A model generated the notes under the pieces. The model was given only the letters and a program-made list of their open reading frames with translations. It was not told the origin of the DNA and ran no database searches. The position numbers and the translations under genes were made by a program. Below are positions 9,189 to 19,316 of a DNA stretch of 64,000 nt, one piece after another. Every line of letters begins with the position of its first letter. The first letter of the stretch is position 1. The stretch is taken from the NCBI RefSeq assembly GCF_008180195.1, contig NZ_VTAV01000007.1:122915-186914 (forward strand), read 5' to 3'. Source of the DNA: Sphingobacterium phlebotomi. Its GTDB lineage: Bacteria > Bacteroidota > Bacteroidia > Sphingobacteriales > Sphingobacteriaceae.

Positions 9189-10577
9189 ATGAAATCATTC
9201 TTATTAACATGTTTCGGTTTGTTCATCGCTATCACCAGTCAGGCCTGGCCTGTTTATGTTCATCTTGATCTTGGAGAAACACAGGAGATCATGATAGGCG
9301 GCGAAACCCATCAAATCAAACTACATAAAATTTTGTACGTTAGTGAACCCAATAATCGAAAGCCTGCTTCCATTGGAAGTGAGACATTGATAGAGGCGCG
9401 TGTCCTTATATCTGTCGATGGGGAGGAGACTACGCTAGTACAACGGCCATATCAAATGCCCGTGACTTTTAAAGGATTAAGACTATACGTGGAGAATACT
9501 CAAGATTGGGCGAAAAAGGCCACGTATTCCGCTATCGAGCATTTTCCAAAGGCAGCAAAATTAGCCGTTGTTCGCAAAGGCGAATCCTGGGGGCCGCACG
9601 ATATGCACTTTCCGTTGCTGAACTACCGATGGAGATCCTCCATGTATAACAATACCTGGAACTCCTTAGTGCCTGGACCGGGTATATACTATCATCATGG
9701 GGAAGATTATGGATTGATGTATGATAAATTTGATATACAGGCTCCCTTAGCAGGTATCGTCATCGAAAGTCCTTTGCCGCATGGAGATGGAAAAAGCAAC
9801 GGTGTAACCATTGCGTATGATGAACATTTTAGCTATCGGATTTCGCACATGAATATCGGGACCATACGCCCGGGAGTGAAGAAAGGAGCAGCTGTAAAAA
9901 ATGGACAGGTACTCGCAAAATCAGGACATACTTACCTCGGCAAAGAAAAGATGGGCGATCCACATTTACATATTAATTTTATCCATGATGGTGAGCTTGT
10001 AAGCACCTATCCGTTTCTTGTCGAAGCCTATTTACGCGATTACGCGGACAACATACTTGCCGTAGCCGGTGGATATGCTCGAATAATGGCAGGCGAAGAA
10101 ATCGAACTGGATGCTACCCGAACTGTGGTTCGTGAGGGATACAAGGTAGCGGAATATACTTGGACGTTACCGGACGGACAAAAAATCAATAAAGCGAAAA
10201 CGAAGGTTCGTTTCGATAAACCCGGCAATTACACGGCCGAACTGCATGTAAAATCGGACAAAGACGACGAAGATAAAGATTTCTTGAAGATCTACGTATA
10301 CAATCAGCAGAAAGAAAATAACGATTATCTCGGTATGTTCTATCATTTTCCGGTTAGGGATATTCAGGCAGGAGAGGAGGTGACTATTTGGAAGACATCA
10401 GGTTTCAAAAAGCCCGTTACTATTGATTTTGGAGATGGTTCAAGGCCCGTTCACGCCAAAGTAAAGACGTCACATGTTTACAAAAAGCCGGGTATATATA
10501 CCGTTACTTTTAGTGGAATCAATCCCTCCCAGCGCCCTACGATGGAGAAAATAAAAATAGTAGTTGACAAAAATTGA
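9189..10577 (+). CDS. Secreted M23-type metallopeptidase-like protein with PKD domains
   Basis: A short signal peptide (MKSFLLTCFGLFIAITSQAW) leads into an N-terminal beta domain, then a LytM/M23 fold. The zinc-binding pattern is intact: His169-x3-Asp173 (HHGED) and His259-x-His261 (DPHLH). Two PKD-like Ig domains follow (around DATRTVVREGYKVAEYTW and ITIDFGDGSRPVHAK). M23 enzymes usually cut glycine-containing peptides in peptidoglycan, but PKD modules often mediate binding to polymers outside the cell. Its place between SusD and the GH30 genes suggests action on a glycopeptide or on the wall of the food source, or an unorthodox polysaccharide role. Activity is an inference. Confidence 0.75.
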   Translation: MKSFLLTCFGLFIAITSQAWPVYVHLDLGETQEIMIGGETHQIKLHKILYVSEPNNRKPASIGSETLIEARVLISVDGEETTLVQRPYQMPVTFKGLRLYVENTQDWAKKATYSAIEHFPKAAKLAVVRKGESWGPHDMHFPLLNYRWRSSMYNNTWNSLVPGPGIYYHHGEDYGLMYDKFDIQAPLAGIVIESPLPHGDGKSNGVTIAYDEHFSYRISHMNIGTIRPGVKKGAAVKNGQVLAKSGHTYLGKEKMGDPHLHINFIHDGELVSTYPFLVEAYLRDYADNILAVAGGYARIMAGEEIELDATRTVVREGYKVAEYTWTLPDGQKINKAKTKVRFDKPGNYTAELHVKSDKDDEDKDFLKIYVYNQQKENNDYLGMFYHFPVRDIQAGEEVTIWKTSGFKKPVTIDFGDGSRPVHAKVKTSHVYKKPGIYTVTFSGINPSQRPTMEKIKIVVDKN

Positions 10578-10584
10578 AAAGATT

Positions 10585-12573
10585 ATGTTTATTAAAGAAA
10601 TTATCAAATATAAGAGCCTGTTGTTTTTCGCCTTTGTATTAATAATGGTCACAACGATTTCATGTAGTAGAGAAGAACTCGGTTTCATGGCTGAAAGTAA
10701 TACTAATGAAGATGAACTGGAGGAGTATACCGGTTTGTTAGGTGTGTTTCGTTTTACCTCGGGAGGAGGTAGAGCGAGGCCGTCAGAAGTCAAATCCGGG
10801 ATCACCATTTCCAGTATCGCGATAGGAAATTTACAATCTGCGTACGCGAACGACGCATTAGCACTCAGCGATTGGGTGGCGCTAAATGTCGGTGCAGGCA
10901 AGTGGGTCGGTTTTGAAATCAATAGCACCAACGGCTATGAATACGAAGTAGACAGCGTCGTGGTGGTCATGCGGCGCTTGGACGACAGTCCTGACAAAAT
11001 TCGACTTAGCTATGGCAATGACAAGCAGAATAGTACCCAACATTTAGGTGTTGTTGCTCAAGTAGGGTCTTCCGTTTATGAAAAGTATCACCTTGGGCTT
11101 AACCTTGATCAAAAACCGGATCAAACCACACCCTATTACGCCATAGGTGTACAAGCGAACAGTAGAGAAACAGTCGTAGAGTTCGACGAAATAGCAATTT
11201 ATGGTAAAGTTCAGGAGATATTATTACCTAATTCCGGTGATTATACGATCCATTTCAATCAGCCAAAACAAATTATCGAAGGATTAGGTGTGGAATTACA
11301 AAGCGATCGAATGGGGCCTAATTATGTGAATAGCGATCCGATAAATGGTATTCCTTACGAATTGACAAGTGCTGAAAAGGAGCGTTTGGCAGAAAAGATG
11401 ACCGGATTCCGATATATACGTCTTGCCATGGGGCTGTGGTTTCGTGGAACGACGGCTGATGAGAAAAATATTGTGGAGCGATACCCAGGCCAGCTGCAAT
11501 CCATCAAAGACCTAATTACTGATGCCGATATAGAGGGAATTTCTATGGAATATTGGTCGCCAGCTCCCTATTGGAAATCTACCGACAGTTACCTGCTAGG
11601 TTCCTTAAAGAGCTTTGATACCACATTTCTCTCGGATTTTGGAGATGCAGTAGTAGGAGATATTAATTATCTGACGAGCAACGGACTGACTATTTCTACC
11701 TGGGGGCTACAGAATGAGCCTTTTAATGATGGTCTTGGGTACCCTCAGTGTAATTATATCGATGGTGAAAGTTATTACAAAGCGTTCAAAGCCGTGGCGC
11801 CGAAAGTGCGGGCAGCCTTACCCGATGCAGAGATTATTGTCGATAGTCACAATGGAAATATTAGTCGATCCTCCTCCTATATAAGGGCTGATGGACAAAC
11901 ATTGAATTTAGTAGACTCGTGGGTGTATCATCGAGGTGGGGCTTCTTCTGACCTTCAGATAGAAGGACAATCACGGTTTTTACAGAATAGTATGGGAAAA
12001 CCGATCTATCAAAATGAGTATTCCTATCACGCAGAACATGTTGAACAGCGGTCAAAAGAATGGAGGATGGTCAATATCGCCCAGTCGATAATGAATTGGA
12101 TGACTTTCTTAGACTCTCCAAAATGGTACTGGCTCCATATTCTAAAACCTACCAATGACCCGAACCGGGAAGGCTTTGGGCTTGGTGTATATCGGCCATT
12201 GAACGATAATAATTTTAATAATCATCCCAACGTAGCTCACGGTACCTTTGAACTCAGCCAACACTATAACGGAATTGCTGGATTTTTGGCGTATATGCCC
12301 TGGGATTCTCAACGTTTTGAAGTAGAAGAGGATGAGGTGTTATACAACCAACGAATAATGGCATGGAAAAGACCCGATGGTAAATTTGTCTTTGCGCTCA
12401 CTAACCGTAGTAATCGACCATTCGAGTTCAATATTACCATGGACAAAGTACGGAGTTTCACGGGACACCGATACGACGAAGACGAATTGGACATAACACT
12501 TCCCTCGCAATCCGGAAGTAATCACAGCATTACACTGGAACCGTGGAGTATTGAATTTTGGGTAGAAGATTGA
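10585..12573 (+). CDS. GH30-family glycoside hydrolase lipoprotein with N-terminal accessory domain
   Basis: The frame is open from a TTG at 10564 that overlaps the previous gene; the ATG at 10585 is preferred because it starts a lipoprotein signal (LIMVTTISCSR). Residues ~30-205 form a beta-sandwich-like accessory domain. From ~210 the GH30 barrel begins (IEGLGVELQSDRMG). The general acid is Glu378 in GLQNEPF and the nucleophile Glu478 in QNEYSY, the usual GH30 pair. A C-terminal beta domain ends in EFWVED. GH30 includes glucan, xylan, fucose and other hydrolases, so the substrate stays open. It is homologous to the enzyme at 13576-15084. Confidence 0.88.
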   Translation: MFIKEIIKYKSLLFFAFVLIMVTTISCSREELGFMAESNTNEDELEEYTGLLGVFRFTSGGGRARPSEVKSGITISSIAIGNLQSAYANDALALSDWVALNVGAGKWVGFEINSTNGYEYEVDSVVVVMRRLDDSPDKIRLSYGNDKQNSTQHLGVVAQVGSSVYEKYHLGLNLDQKPDQTTPYYAIGVQANSRETVVEFDEIAIYGKVQEILLPNSGDYTIHFNQPKQIIEGLGVELQSDRMGPNYVNSDPINGIPYELTSAEKERLAEKMTGFRYIRLAMGLWFRGTTADEKNIVERYPGQLQSIKDLITDADIEGISMEYWSPAPYWKSTDSYLLGSLKSFDTTFLSDFGDAVVGDINYLTSNGLTISTWGLQNEPFNDGLGYPQCNYIDGESYYKAFKAVAPKVRAALPDAEIIVDSHNGNISRSSSYIRADGQTLNLVDSWVYHRGGASSDLQIEGQSRFLQNSMGKPIYQNEYSYHAEHVEQRSKEWRMVNIAQSIMNWMTFLDSPKWYWLHILKPTNDPNREGFGLGVYRPLNDNNFNNHPNVAHGTFELSQHYNGIAGFLAYMPWDSQRFEVEEDEVLYNQRIMAWKRPDGKFVFALTNRSNRPFEFNITMDKVRSFTGHRYDEDELDITLPSQSGSNHSITLEPWSIEFWVED

Positions 12574-12603
12574 TAACAATCGACAGATTAAAAATAAATA
12601 AAT

Positions 12604-13545
12604 ATGAAAAGGATTATAGCATGCGGTAGGTATATCTACATCGGTCTCTTGGCTGCACTTATCGTGATCGGCTTTTCTTCCTGTGAGAAGGAAGAACGAA
12701 CCAGTGAACGGCTGGAACAATCTATGGGACTTTACACGACGTCAGCGTCGCTACTTATAGGAGAGGAAATTACCATAGAGCCAAAGTTTGCTCCCGGTGT
12801 TACGCCCAAACGTACTTACGAATGGACGGCAGATAACCCGGAGATCATTACGATGGAAATGAATGAAAACTATGCACTTACTATTACTGCGCTGTCCGAA
12901 GGGACGACAAATCTCACCATCGCATCGACAGACGGGGTGCTGAGTGTACGTTGTCCTGTTCAGGTCATCGACGGAACAGTCGATGTGAATATTAATTTTG
13001 GATCCGGAACGAATGCGTCCTTCACAGACGGGTGGAATTTGCTTTCGGTGTTTTTGGATGGTGGAGAGATCCCGGATCTTCTGACTAAAAAGGGTTATAG
13101 TACAAATATTTCTATGACTGTAACACAGCGGTTTAACACTTCGGGCAACAGCGGCGAAGCGGAAACCGATACGGAGCTTGACATGCCGTCGAGTGTGTCT
13201 GCAAGTTTTTTCTACGGGAACTCCGGGACGACAATGAATGGTTTGACCACAGGACAGAGTGTCCTCACATTAGCAGGATTTGACACGAGTAAGGCCTATG
13301 ATTTTTATTTTTTTGGATCATCTACTTTTGCCGGGACTAGATCGGCGCGGTATACGGTAGCGGGAGTAAACGAGGAATCTACCGAACTTAATGCATCGCT
13401 GAATACATCCAATGTAGCGTATATCCCAGGCATACAGCCGGATGAAAATGGAGAGATCATAATTACAGTTGCGGCAGCCGAGGGAAACGCTACTGCGCAG
13501 AAACTTTATTATATCAATGCGATGCGTTTTACAGCCGTGGAGTAG
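12604..13545 (+). CDS. Surface lipoprotein with Ig-like domain, probable glycan-binding protein
   Basis: A lipoprotein signal (LLAALIVIGFSSCEKEE) precedes an Ig-like Big_2/BACON-type domain (about residues 40-120; LLIGEEITIEPKFAPGV, TTNLTIASTDGVLSVRCPVQV). After a linker comes a ~190-residue beta-rich domain starting VNINFGSGT and ending YYINAMRFTAVE, which resembles galactose-binding-like sandwiches of Bacteroidota. No catalytic motif is visible. Placed between two GH30 genes in a SusCD operon, it fits the position of a surface glycan-binding protein (the role of SusE/F), but this is inferred from context only. Confidence 0.65.
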   Translation: MKRIIACGRYIYIGLLAALIVIGFSSCEKEERTSERLEQSMGLYTTSASLLIGEEITIEPKFAPGVTPKRTYEWTADNPEIITMEMNENYALTITALSEGTTNLTIASTDGVLSVRCPVQVIDGTVDVNINFGSGTNASFTDGWNLLSVFLDGGEIPDLLTKKGYSTNISMTVTQRFNTSGNSGEAETDTELDMPSSVSASFFYGNSGTTMNGLTTGQSVLTLAGFDTSKAYDFYFFGSSTFAGTRSARYTVAGVNEESTELNASLNTSNVAYIPGIQPDENGEIIITVAAAEGNATAQKLYYINAMRFTAVE

Positions 13546-13575
13546 AAAATTAAATGCGTTAACAATAGAAAAGAA

Positions 13576-15084
13576 ATGATGAAGAAAAGACACTATTTAT
13601 TGATTTTGCTGACAGGCGTCGGATTTTCGCTGCAAGCGCAGCATACCAAATATCCGATGGAACGTCCGGAACGTACTATTCCTACAGCGGCTGAAGGCGT
13701 ATACGATATCTATCCCCAGCAGTTAAAACAGGTGGTTAAAGGGGTAGGCGTAGAAATATATTCTGATCAATTAAATAATAACAGCGATGGCATGAACATG
13801 AAGGAGAAAGGCATGTTGCATGATATCACCCCGGACGAACGGGAACGTTTGTATAAAGAGATGTTGACCGGATTCCGGTACGCCCGTCTGGCGGGCGGAC
13901 TGTATCTGCGGGGAATGGATGCAGAAAAAAAGCAATTGCGGGGTAGGTGGCCTTCACAAATGACGGAGCTCAAGGAAATGGTAAGGGGTTCTGGTATGGA
14001 AGGCGTATCCTTCGAATATTTTTCGCCCTTGCCCTATTGGAAAGCTAATCAGAAACTAACGGGAAAAGATGGCAGTGATAATGTACTGCGTTGTTTTGGA
14101 AAGGATTTTAAGAACGACCCCGTATACAAGGGAGACACTACTCGATTTCTAAATGACTTTGCGGAAGCTGTTGTCAACGATATCCAGTTTTTAAAAAATA
14201 ATGGCCTGCCGATTTCCTTTTTTGGCTTGCAAAATGAGCCAATGTCCGATACGCGGTATTCTTCGTGTGTGTATAAGAATCTGCCTATTGATAAATACGG
14301 GATGGCCTATGTGGCTGTAGCGAAAAAAATACGGGAGATGGACCCCGATATACGTATCATCGGTGATTCGCAAGGGCTTCGTTTAATCAGGCCTGTGGTG
14401 GCAAATTCGGAAACGAGCGATTTGGTAGATTATATGGTGATGCATCATGGTGGTGTCGATTCCAAACAAGTACAACCGATAGAACCCTATCATGGCAAAG
14501 CTTTATTTCAAAACGAATATTCGTATTCGGGAGGTGGTGTGGCTTCTCCGGCTCGGTGTATCAATACCGTTCAGCACATTATGAACTGGTTTCAGCGAAG
14601 GGAAGCACCTTCTTGGTTTTGGCTGCACGCCATGATGCCCTACGATATGAAGATGTCCAGTGGACGAGCGTTGGGCCTGTACCGACCAAAATATGACACC
14701 GATGATTCCAAATATCCGGAGGACTTAAAACCGGGGCATTGGGTATGGAATCCGCATAACTGGCATGCACTAGCCAGTTTTATTAAACACATGCCCTGGG
14801 ACTCGCAGGTAGTAGGCGTAAAAGAACGCGATGTCGACGAAGATTTACGGATTCTTGCCTTTAAGAAACCAAATGGAAAATTGGTTATTATGTTGTCAAA
14901 TCGTAGTTTTGGTACACACCGCTTTGTATTACAAACGCGAACCGATGCGGTATACAAAGGCTATCGATACACCGCTGACGAGGCCGGAACTGATTTCATG
15001 GGTGTGGAACTCGGTGCGTTGAGCGGAAAAACTATCCGTCCGGAAGTGCCGGATATGGCCTGGGAATTTTGGGAAGAACAATAG
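13576..15084 (+). CDS. GH30-family glycoside hydrolase, secreted
   Basis: A Sec signal (LLILLTGVGFSLQAQ) gives a periplasmic or secreted enzyme of 502 residues; the second Met at 13579 is an equivalent start. It aligns by eye along its length with the catalytic part of the upstream GH30 enzyme: KGVGVEIYSDQ, FRYARLAGGLYLRG, SPLPYWKAN, then general acid Glu221 in GLQNEPM and nucleophile Glu314 in QNEYSY. It lacks the N-terminal accessory domain and the lipid anchor. The pair may split work between the cell surface (lipoprotein) and periplasm. The substrate is not readable from the sequence. Confidence 0.87.
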   Translation: MMKKRHYLLILLTGVGFSLQAQHTKYPMERPERTIPTAAEGVYDIYPQQLKQVVKGVGVEIYSDQLNNNSDGMNMKEKGMLHDITPDERERLYKEMLTGFRYARLAGGLYLRGMDAEKKQLRGRWPSQMTELKEMVRGSGMEGVSFEYFSPLPYWKANQKLTGKDGSDNVLRCFGKDFKNDPVYKGDTTRFLNDFAEAVVNDIQFLKNNGLPISFFGLQNEPMSDTRYSSCVYKNLPIDKYGMAYVAVAKKIREMDPDIRIIGDSQGLRLIRPVVANSETSDLVDYMVMHHGGVDSKQVQPIEPYHGKALFQNEYSYSGGGVASPARCINTVQHIMNWFQRREAPSWFWLHAMMPYDMKMSSGRALGLYRPKYDTDDSKYPEDLKPGHWVWNPHNWHALASFIKHMPWDSQVVGVKERDVDEDLRILAFKKPNGKLVIMLSNRSFGTHRFVLQTRTDAVYKGYRYTADEAGTDFMGVELGALSGKTIRPEVPDMAWEFWEEQ

Positions 15085-15131
15085 CCAACAGAATAAATAC
15101 TCATTTTAAAATTTTATAAACGACATTATAT

Positions 15132-17597
15132 ATGAAATTCGTAGAAATAGCTGCTTTATCTCTGTTGATATGTGCCGTGGGCAACAGCTGTAAATCGCCG
15201 GAAGTTGAAAAGCCGGTGTTCAGTGGAATCTATCCCCATCTGGCATATTACAACGAGGAGGGGGAATGCGGTACGGGGGCAGTCGTACCATGGGCAGATC
15301 GTCTCTGGGTCATTACCTACGCTCCGCATAAACCTGGTCCATCCTCGGACAAACTGTATGAAATTACACCGGAACTTGAGCAAATTGTAAGGGAAGAAAG
15401 TGTGGGAGGCACACCCGCCAATAGACTCATCCACGCCGAAAGCAACCAGCTGTTTATAGGGCCCTATGCCATTGACGGTGATCGGAATGTGCAAGTCATA
15501 TCATACGATGCTGCACCTGGTCGGTATACGGGGGCAGCACGTCACCTTACTGATCCCGCAAACAAAATCTATGTTGGGACTATGGAAGAAGGGTTCTACG
15601 ATGTCGATGTGCACTCCTTGCAAACAACCATGCTTTTTGAGGACGGAAACTCGCTACAAAAACGGGATGCTACGGATGCGTATAGCAAGTTGTTGCCCGG
15701 AGATCATGGTAAAGGGTTGTATTCAGGACAAGGTGTACTTGTATATTCGAACAATGGCGAAAAAACAGATGCGGCCAAAGAGCAATTCGACGTCGAATCT
15801 GGTGTGTTGGCAGAATGGAATGAGAAAGATTGGACAGTGATACGCAGAAACCAATTTACGGAAATCACCGGTCCAGGAGGAATCCGTGGAAACAGCAATC
15901 CAAAAACAGATCCGATCTGGGCAACAGGTTGGGATAATAAATCGGTTTTGTTAGGCATTCGTTCTCCAGAACAAGGTTGGACATTTTATCGTCTACCTAA
16001 AGCAAGTCATACTTATGACGGCGCGCATGGTTGGAATACGGAATGGCCTAGGATACGCGACGTCGGCACGGCTAGCAATCCAGATTATTTAATGACCATG
16101 CATGGTTTGTTTTGGAAGGTACCGGCGACACTTTCTGTTGGACGAACTGCCGGAATACGCCCGCGTTCCGCTTATCTCAAAGTAATAGGAGACTACACAA
16201 GATGGCAAGATCGACTGGTATTTGGATGTGACGACTCAGCACAGAAAGAATTTTTGAATACCCGAGGCATCAAAGGCGGCATAGAAGGACCGGGGCAATC
16301 CAACTCGAATTTGTGGTTTACCTCGCTTGATCAGCCAGACAATTTGGGACCGAATACGGCCGAAGGGGCAGTCTGGTTGTCGGAGGAGATCATGGCGAAT
16401 GAGATTTCAGAACCTTTTTTGTTTGCAGGTTGGAAAAACAGAGCTGTCTGGATTAAAAATGAAGGAAAGCAGGCTGTTTCTTTTCTGCTGGAAGTAGATG
16501 TCAAAGGAAACGGACAGTGGACAAGCTTGAAAACGATTGACGTACAACCGGGAGAAACAGTTAACTGTATGTTTGAAGAGCAGGATAAAGGTGAATGGAT
16601 TAGAGTGAAAAGCAAGGCACAGACAAGGGCTACCGTACATTTTACATATACTGATCATTCTCGCTACCCGCAAGAGCATACAAACCTATTTCGTGGTATG
16701 GCAACAGCCATCGACGACGAAACGTACACAGGAGGTCTACTATACGGTTTGGGGGATAATAGGAGAGCATTGGGTATGTTGGCAGGAAAGATAGAAGGCA
16801 ATAGATTCATAGAGAAGGGATATTATGAACTGGATGGCAATATGAAGTTGGTCAAGAAAGACGACCCGGAAACGGCAAACTTTATAAGAAAAAAATATGC
16901 TATTCCAAAAAATGTGGTGACCATTGATCAAGCCTCTGCGCTCGTTGTTGATGATAAAGGACGTAGGTGGCGCTTACCCTTAGGTTCAGAAGCGTTGTCC
17001 GATTATACACGAAACAACCTGTTGCGGATATGTCGAGAGGTTGCTACCGAACGGGACCTGCTGAGTCTATTAGGCACCTTTTATGAGTTGCCGGCTGAAA
17101 ATGCGGATGGTTTTGCCAAAATACGCCCAATTTCTTCACATCAACTTACAGTCCACGATTATGCTTCTTATCGTGGTCTGCTGGTCATGTCAGGAATTGG
17201 GAAAGAGGTGGATAATAAGCATATTATTCGATCGGAAGATGGGCAGGCACGGGTATGGGTTGGGGCGATAGACGATCTGTGGAAACTCGGGAAACCTGTT
17301 GGACGAGGAGGCCCATGGAAAAATACGGATGTACAAAAACACATACCTTCAGACCCCTATCTCATTGGCTTTTACGACAAAAAGAAACTGGAGCTTTCAC
17401 ACGAAAGCGACGCGTCAATCACTTTTAAAATTCAGGTAGAACCAGTGGGACACGGACCTTGGATGACATATAAAGAGGTGGAGGTAAAGCCAGGAGAAAC
17501 GTATAGCCACATTTTTCCCGAATCCTTTCAATCTCGCTGGATAAGATTTGAATCCGATCAGGATTGTCAGGCAACGGCATGGTTGACTTATAACTAA
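15132..17597 (+). CDS. Large lipoprotein of unknown function with an internal repeat
   Basis: I do not recognise the family. The protein begins with a lipoprotein signal (LLICAVGNSCKSP). The first ~420 residues show propeller-like repeats (WVITYAPHKPGPSSDKLYEI, IYVGTMEEGFYDVDVHS). Two related beta domains follow, at about residues 424-510 (AGWKNRAVWIKNEGKQAVSF then GNGQWTSLKTIDVQPGETVNC) and 738-821 (GFYDKKKLELSHESDASITF then GHGPWMTYKEVEVKPGETYSH); they are clear internal duplicates. It sits between GH30 and GMC oxidoreductase genes, so it is probably an exported PUL enzyme or binding protein. It could be a lyase or hydrolase of a new family. Confidence 0.6.
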   Translation: MKFVEIAALSLLICAVGNSCKSPEVEKPVFSGIYPHLAYYNEEGECGTGAVVPWADRLWVITYAPHKPGPSSDKLYEITPELEQIVREESVGGTPANRLIHAESNQLFIGPYAIDGDRNVQVISYDAAPGRYTGAARHLTDPANKIYVGTMEEGFYDVDVHSLQTTMLFEDGNSLQKRDATDAYSKLLPGDHGKGLYSGQGVLVYSNNGEKTDAAKEQFDVESGVLAEWNEKDWTVIRRNQFTEITGPGGIRGNSNPKTDPIWATGWDNKSVLLGIRSPEQGWTFYRLPKASHTYDGAHGWNTEWPRIRDVGTASNPDYLMTMHGLFWKVPATLSVGRTAGIRPRSAYLKVIGDYTRWQDRLVFGCDDSAQKEFLNTRGIKGGIEGPGQSNSNLWFTSLDQPDNLGPNTAEGAVWLSEEIMANEISEPFLFAGWKNRAVWIKNEGKQAVSFLLEVDVKGNGQWTSLKTIDVQPGETVNCMFEEQDKGEWIRVKSKAQTRATVHFTYTDHSRYPQEHTNLFRGMATAIDDETYTGGLLYGLGDNRRALGMLAGKIEGNRFIEKGYYELDGNMKLVKKDDPETANFIRKKYAIPKNVVTIDQASALVVDDKGRRWRLPLGSEALSDYTRNNLLRICREVATERDLLSLLGTFYELPAENADGFAKIRPISSHQLTVHDYASYRGLLVMSGIGKEVDNKHIIRSEDGQARVWVGAIDDLWKLGKPVGRGGPWKNTDVQKHIPSDPYLIGFYDKKKLELSHESDASITFKIQVEPVGHGPWMTYKEVEVKPGETYSHIFPESFQSRWIRFESDQDCQATAWLTYN

Positions 17598-17613
17598 ACA
17601 ATAGGAGAAGAAG

Positions 17614-19293
17614 GTGAAAGAAAATCGTTATGATGCCATTGTTATAGGTTCCGGGATAAGCGGCGGTTGGGCAGCCAAAGAGCTGACCGAAAAGGGACTC
17701 AAAACAATCATGCTGGAGCGTGGTCGCAATGTAGAACACGTCAAGGATTATTTGAGTGCAACGAAGCATCCCTGGGAGTTTCCACATAGGGGTGGGCGTA
17801 CTAAACAAATGATCGAAGATTACCCCGTTTTGAAACGTGATTATCCTTTAAATGAAAAGAATCTCGATTTCTGGGTGAACGAAAAGGAAAATCCCTATAC
17901 GGAGGTTCAGCGTTTTGACTGGTACCGCGGTTATCAAGTTGGAGGACGGTCGCTGATGTGGGGTCGACATAGCTATCGATTGAGTGATATAGATTTTGAG
18001 GCAAATATACGCGATGGGCATGGCATTGATTGGCCTATCCGTTATAAAGATATGGATCCTTGGTACAGCTACGTAGAACGTTGGGCAGGTATAAGTGGAA
18101 ATCGTGACGGGATTGCCGTATTGCCTGACGGGGATTATCTACCACCTATGGAGATGAATGTCGTCGAAAAAGACGTAGCTGACAGAATTAAAGAACACTA
18201 CAACGGGAAACGTCAATTTATTATTGGTCGCACAGCCAACATTACCGCACCACACCATGGTCGGGTGAATTGTCAGTATCAAAAGCAATGTGCATTGGGG
18301 TGTAATTTTGGAGCATATTTCAGTACACAGTCGTCCACGTTGCCTGCTGCAGTAGCTACAGGAAATCTCACCCTACGTCCATTCTCTATCGTGACACGTA
18401 TACTGTATGATAAGGATACGAAATTGGCCACAGGCGTTGAGGTTCTTGATGCGGAAACCCATCAAACGTATGAATACTTTGCTGATGTTGTATTTGTTTG
18501 TGCTTCGGCGCTGAATTCAGCATGGATACTGATGAATTCAGCAACAGATATTTGGGAAGATGGACTAGGAAGTAGTTCCGGCGAATTAGGACACAATGTA
18601 ATGGATCATCATTTCAAATGTGGAGCACGAGGAACTATTGAGGGATATGAGGATCGCTATTATTTTGGCCGTCGTCCCACAGGTGTTTATATTCCCCGTT
18701 TTCGAAATTTAAATGGTGAGCAACGAGACTATGTACGTGGATTTGGTTATCAGGGAGGTGCTAACCGACACCGGTGGGATGGTGAGGTTGCCGAGATGAG
18801 TGTTGGTGGAGATTGGAAAGACGCAATTTGTGAACCGGGACCGTGGCAGATTGGATTTACTGCTTTTGGAGAAACCTTACCCTATCATGATAATCGTATT
18901 TTTCTCGATCCTGACCGAAAAGATAAATGGGGCTTGCCAACCTTGGCAATGGACTGTTCTATTCTCGATAATGAGGAGAAAATGCGGATAGATATGATGA
19001 ATGATTGTAGAGAAATGCTGGAAGTAGCAGGTGTTAAAAATGTGAAGACATTTGATCAAGGATACGGATTTGGTCAGTCGATTCATGAAATGGGAACTGC
19101 GCGTATGGGGAATGATCCAAAGACATCGGTCTTAAATAAGCATAATCAAATTTGGGATGCTAAGAATGTATTTGTCACCGATGGCGCATCCATGACGTCC
19201 GCTTCCTGTGTTAACCCTTCTCTTACCTATATGGCAATGACAGCCAGAGCGGTGGATTTCGCAGTGCGTGAATTAAAAAGAAGGAACCTTTAG
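17614..19293 (+). CDS. GMC-family flavin oxidoreductase
   Basis: The start is a GTG at 17614 preceded by AGGAGAAG, one of the few good ribosome sites here. The N-terminus has the FAD-binding motif (AIVIGSGISGGWAAKELTEKG). GMC marks include GGRSLMWGRHSYR, the conserved region VFVCASALNSAWILMNS, the active-site segment FGQSIHEMGTARMG, and the C-terminal VNPSLTYMAMTARA. No signal peptide is visible; a partner subunit or Tat export of a partner might be involved. Bacteroidota GMC enzymes of this size oxidise sugars or sugar alcohols, for instance to 3-keto sugars. The usual small partner (gluconate dehydrogenase subunit 3) is not in this window. Confidence 0.88.
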   Translation: MKENRYDAIVIGSGISGGWAAKELTEKGLKTIMLERGRNVEHVKDYLSATKHPWEFPHRGGRTKQMIEDYPVLKRDYPLNEKNLDFWVNEKENPYTEVQRFDWYRGYQVGGRSLMWGRHSYRLSDIDFEANIRDGHGIDWPIRYKDMDPWYSYVERWAGISGNRDGIAVLPDGDYLPPMEMNVVEKDVADRIKEHYNGKRQFIIGRTANITAPHHGRVNCQYQKQCALGCNFGAYFSTQSSTLPAAVATGNLTLRPFSIVTRILYDKDTKLATGVEVLDAETHQTYEYFADVVFVCASALNSAWILMNSATDIWEDGLGSSSGELGHNVMDHHFKCGARGTIEGYEDRYYFGRRPTGVYIPRFRNLNGEQRDYVRGFGYQGGANRHRWDGEVAEMSVGGDWKDAICEPGPWQIGFTAFGETLPYHDNRIFLDPDRKDKWGLPTLAMDCSILDNEEKMRIDMMNDCREMLEVAGVKNVKTFDQGYGFGQSIHEMGTARMGNDPKTSVLNKHNQIWDAKNVFVTDGASMTSASCVNPSLTYMAMTARAVDFAVRELKRRNL

Positions 19294-19316
19294 GTAAAGA
19301 ATAAAAAGGAGAAAGA

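Noticed and set aside
10470..10931. 153-residue minus-strand frame across the M23/GH30 junction
   Set aside because: It is antisense to two real genes and has low-complexity Ser/Thr runs.
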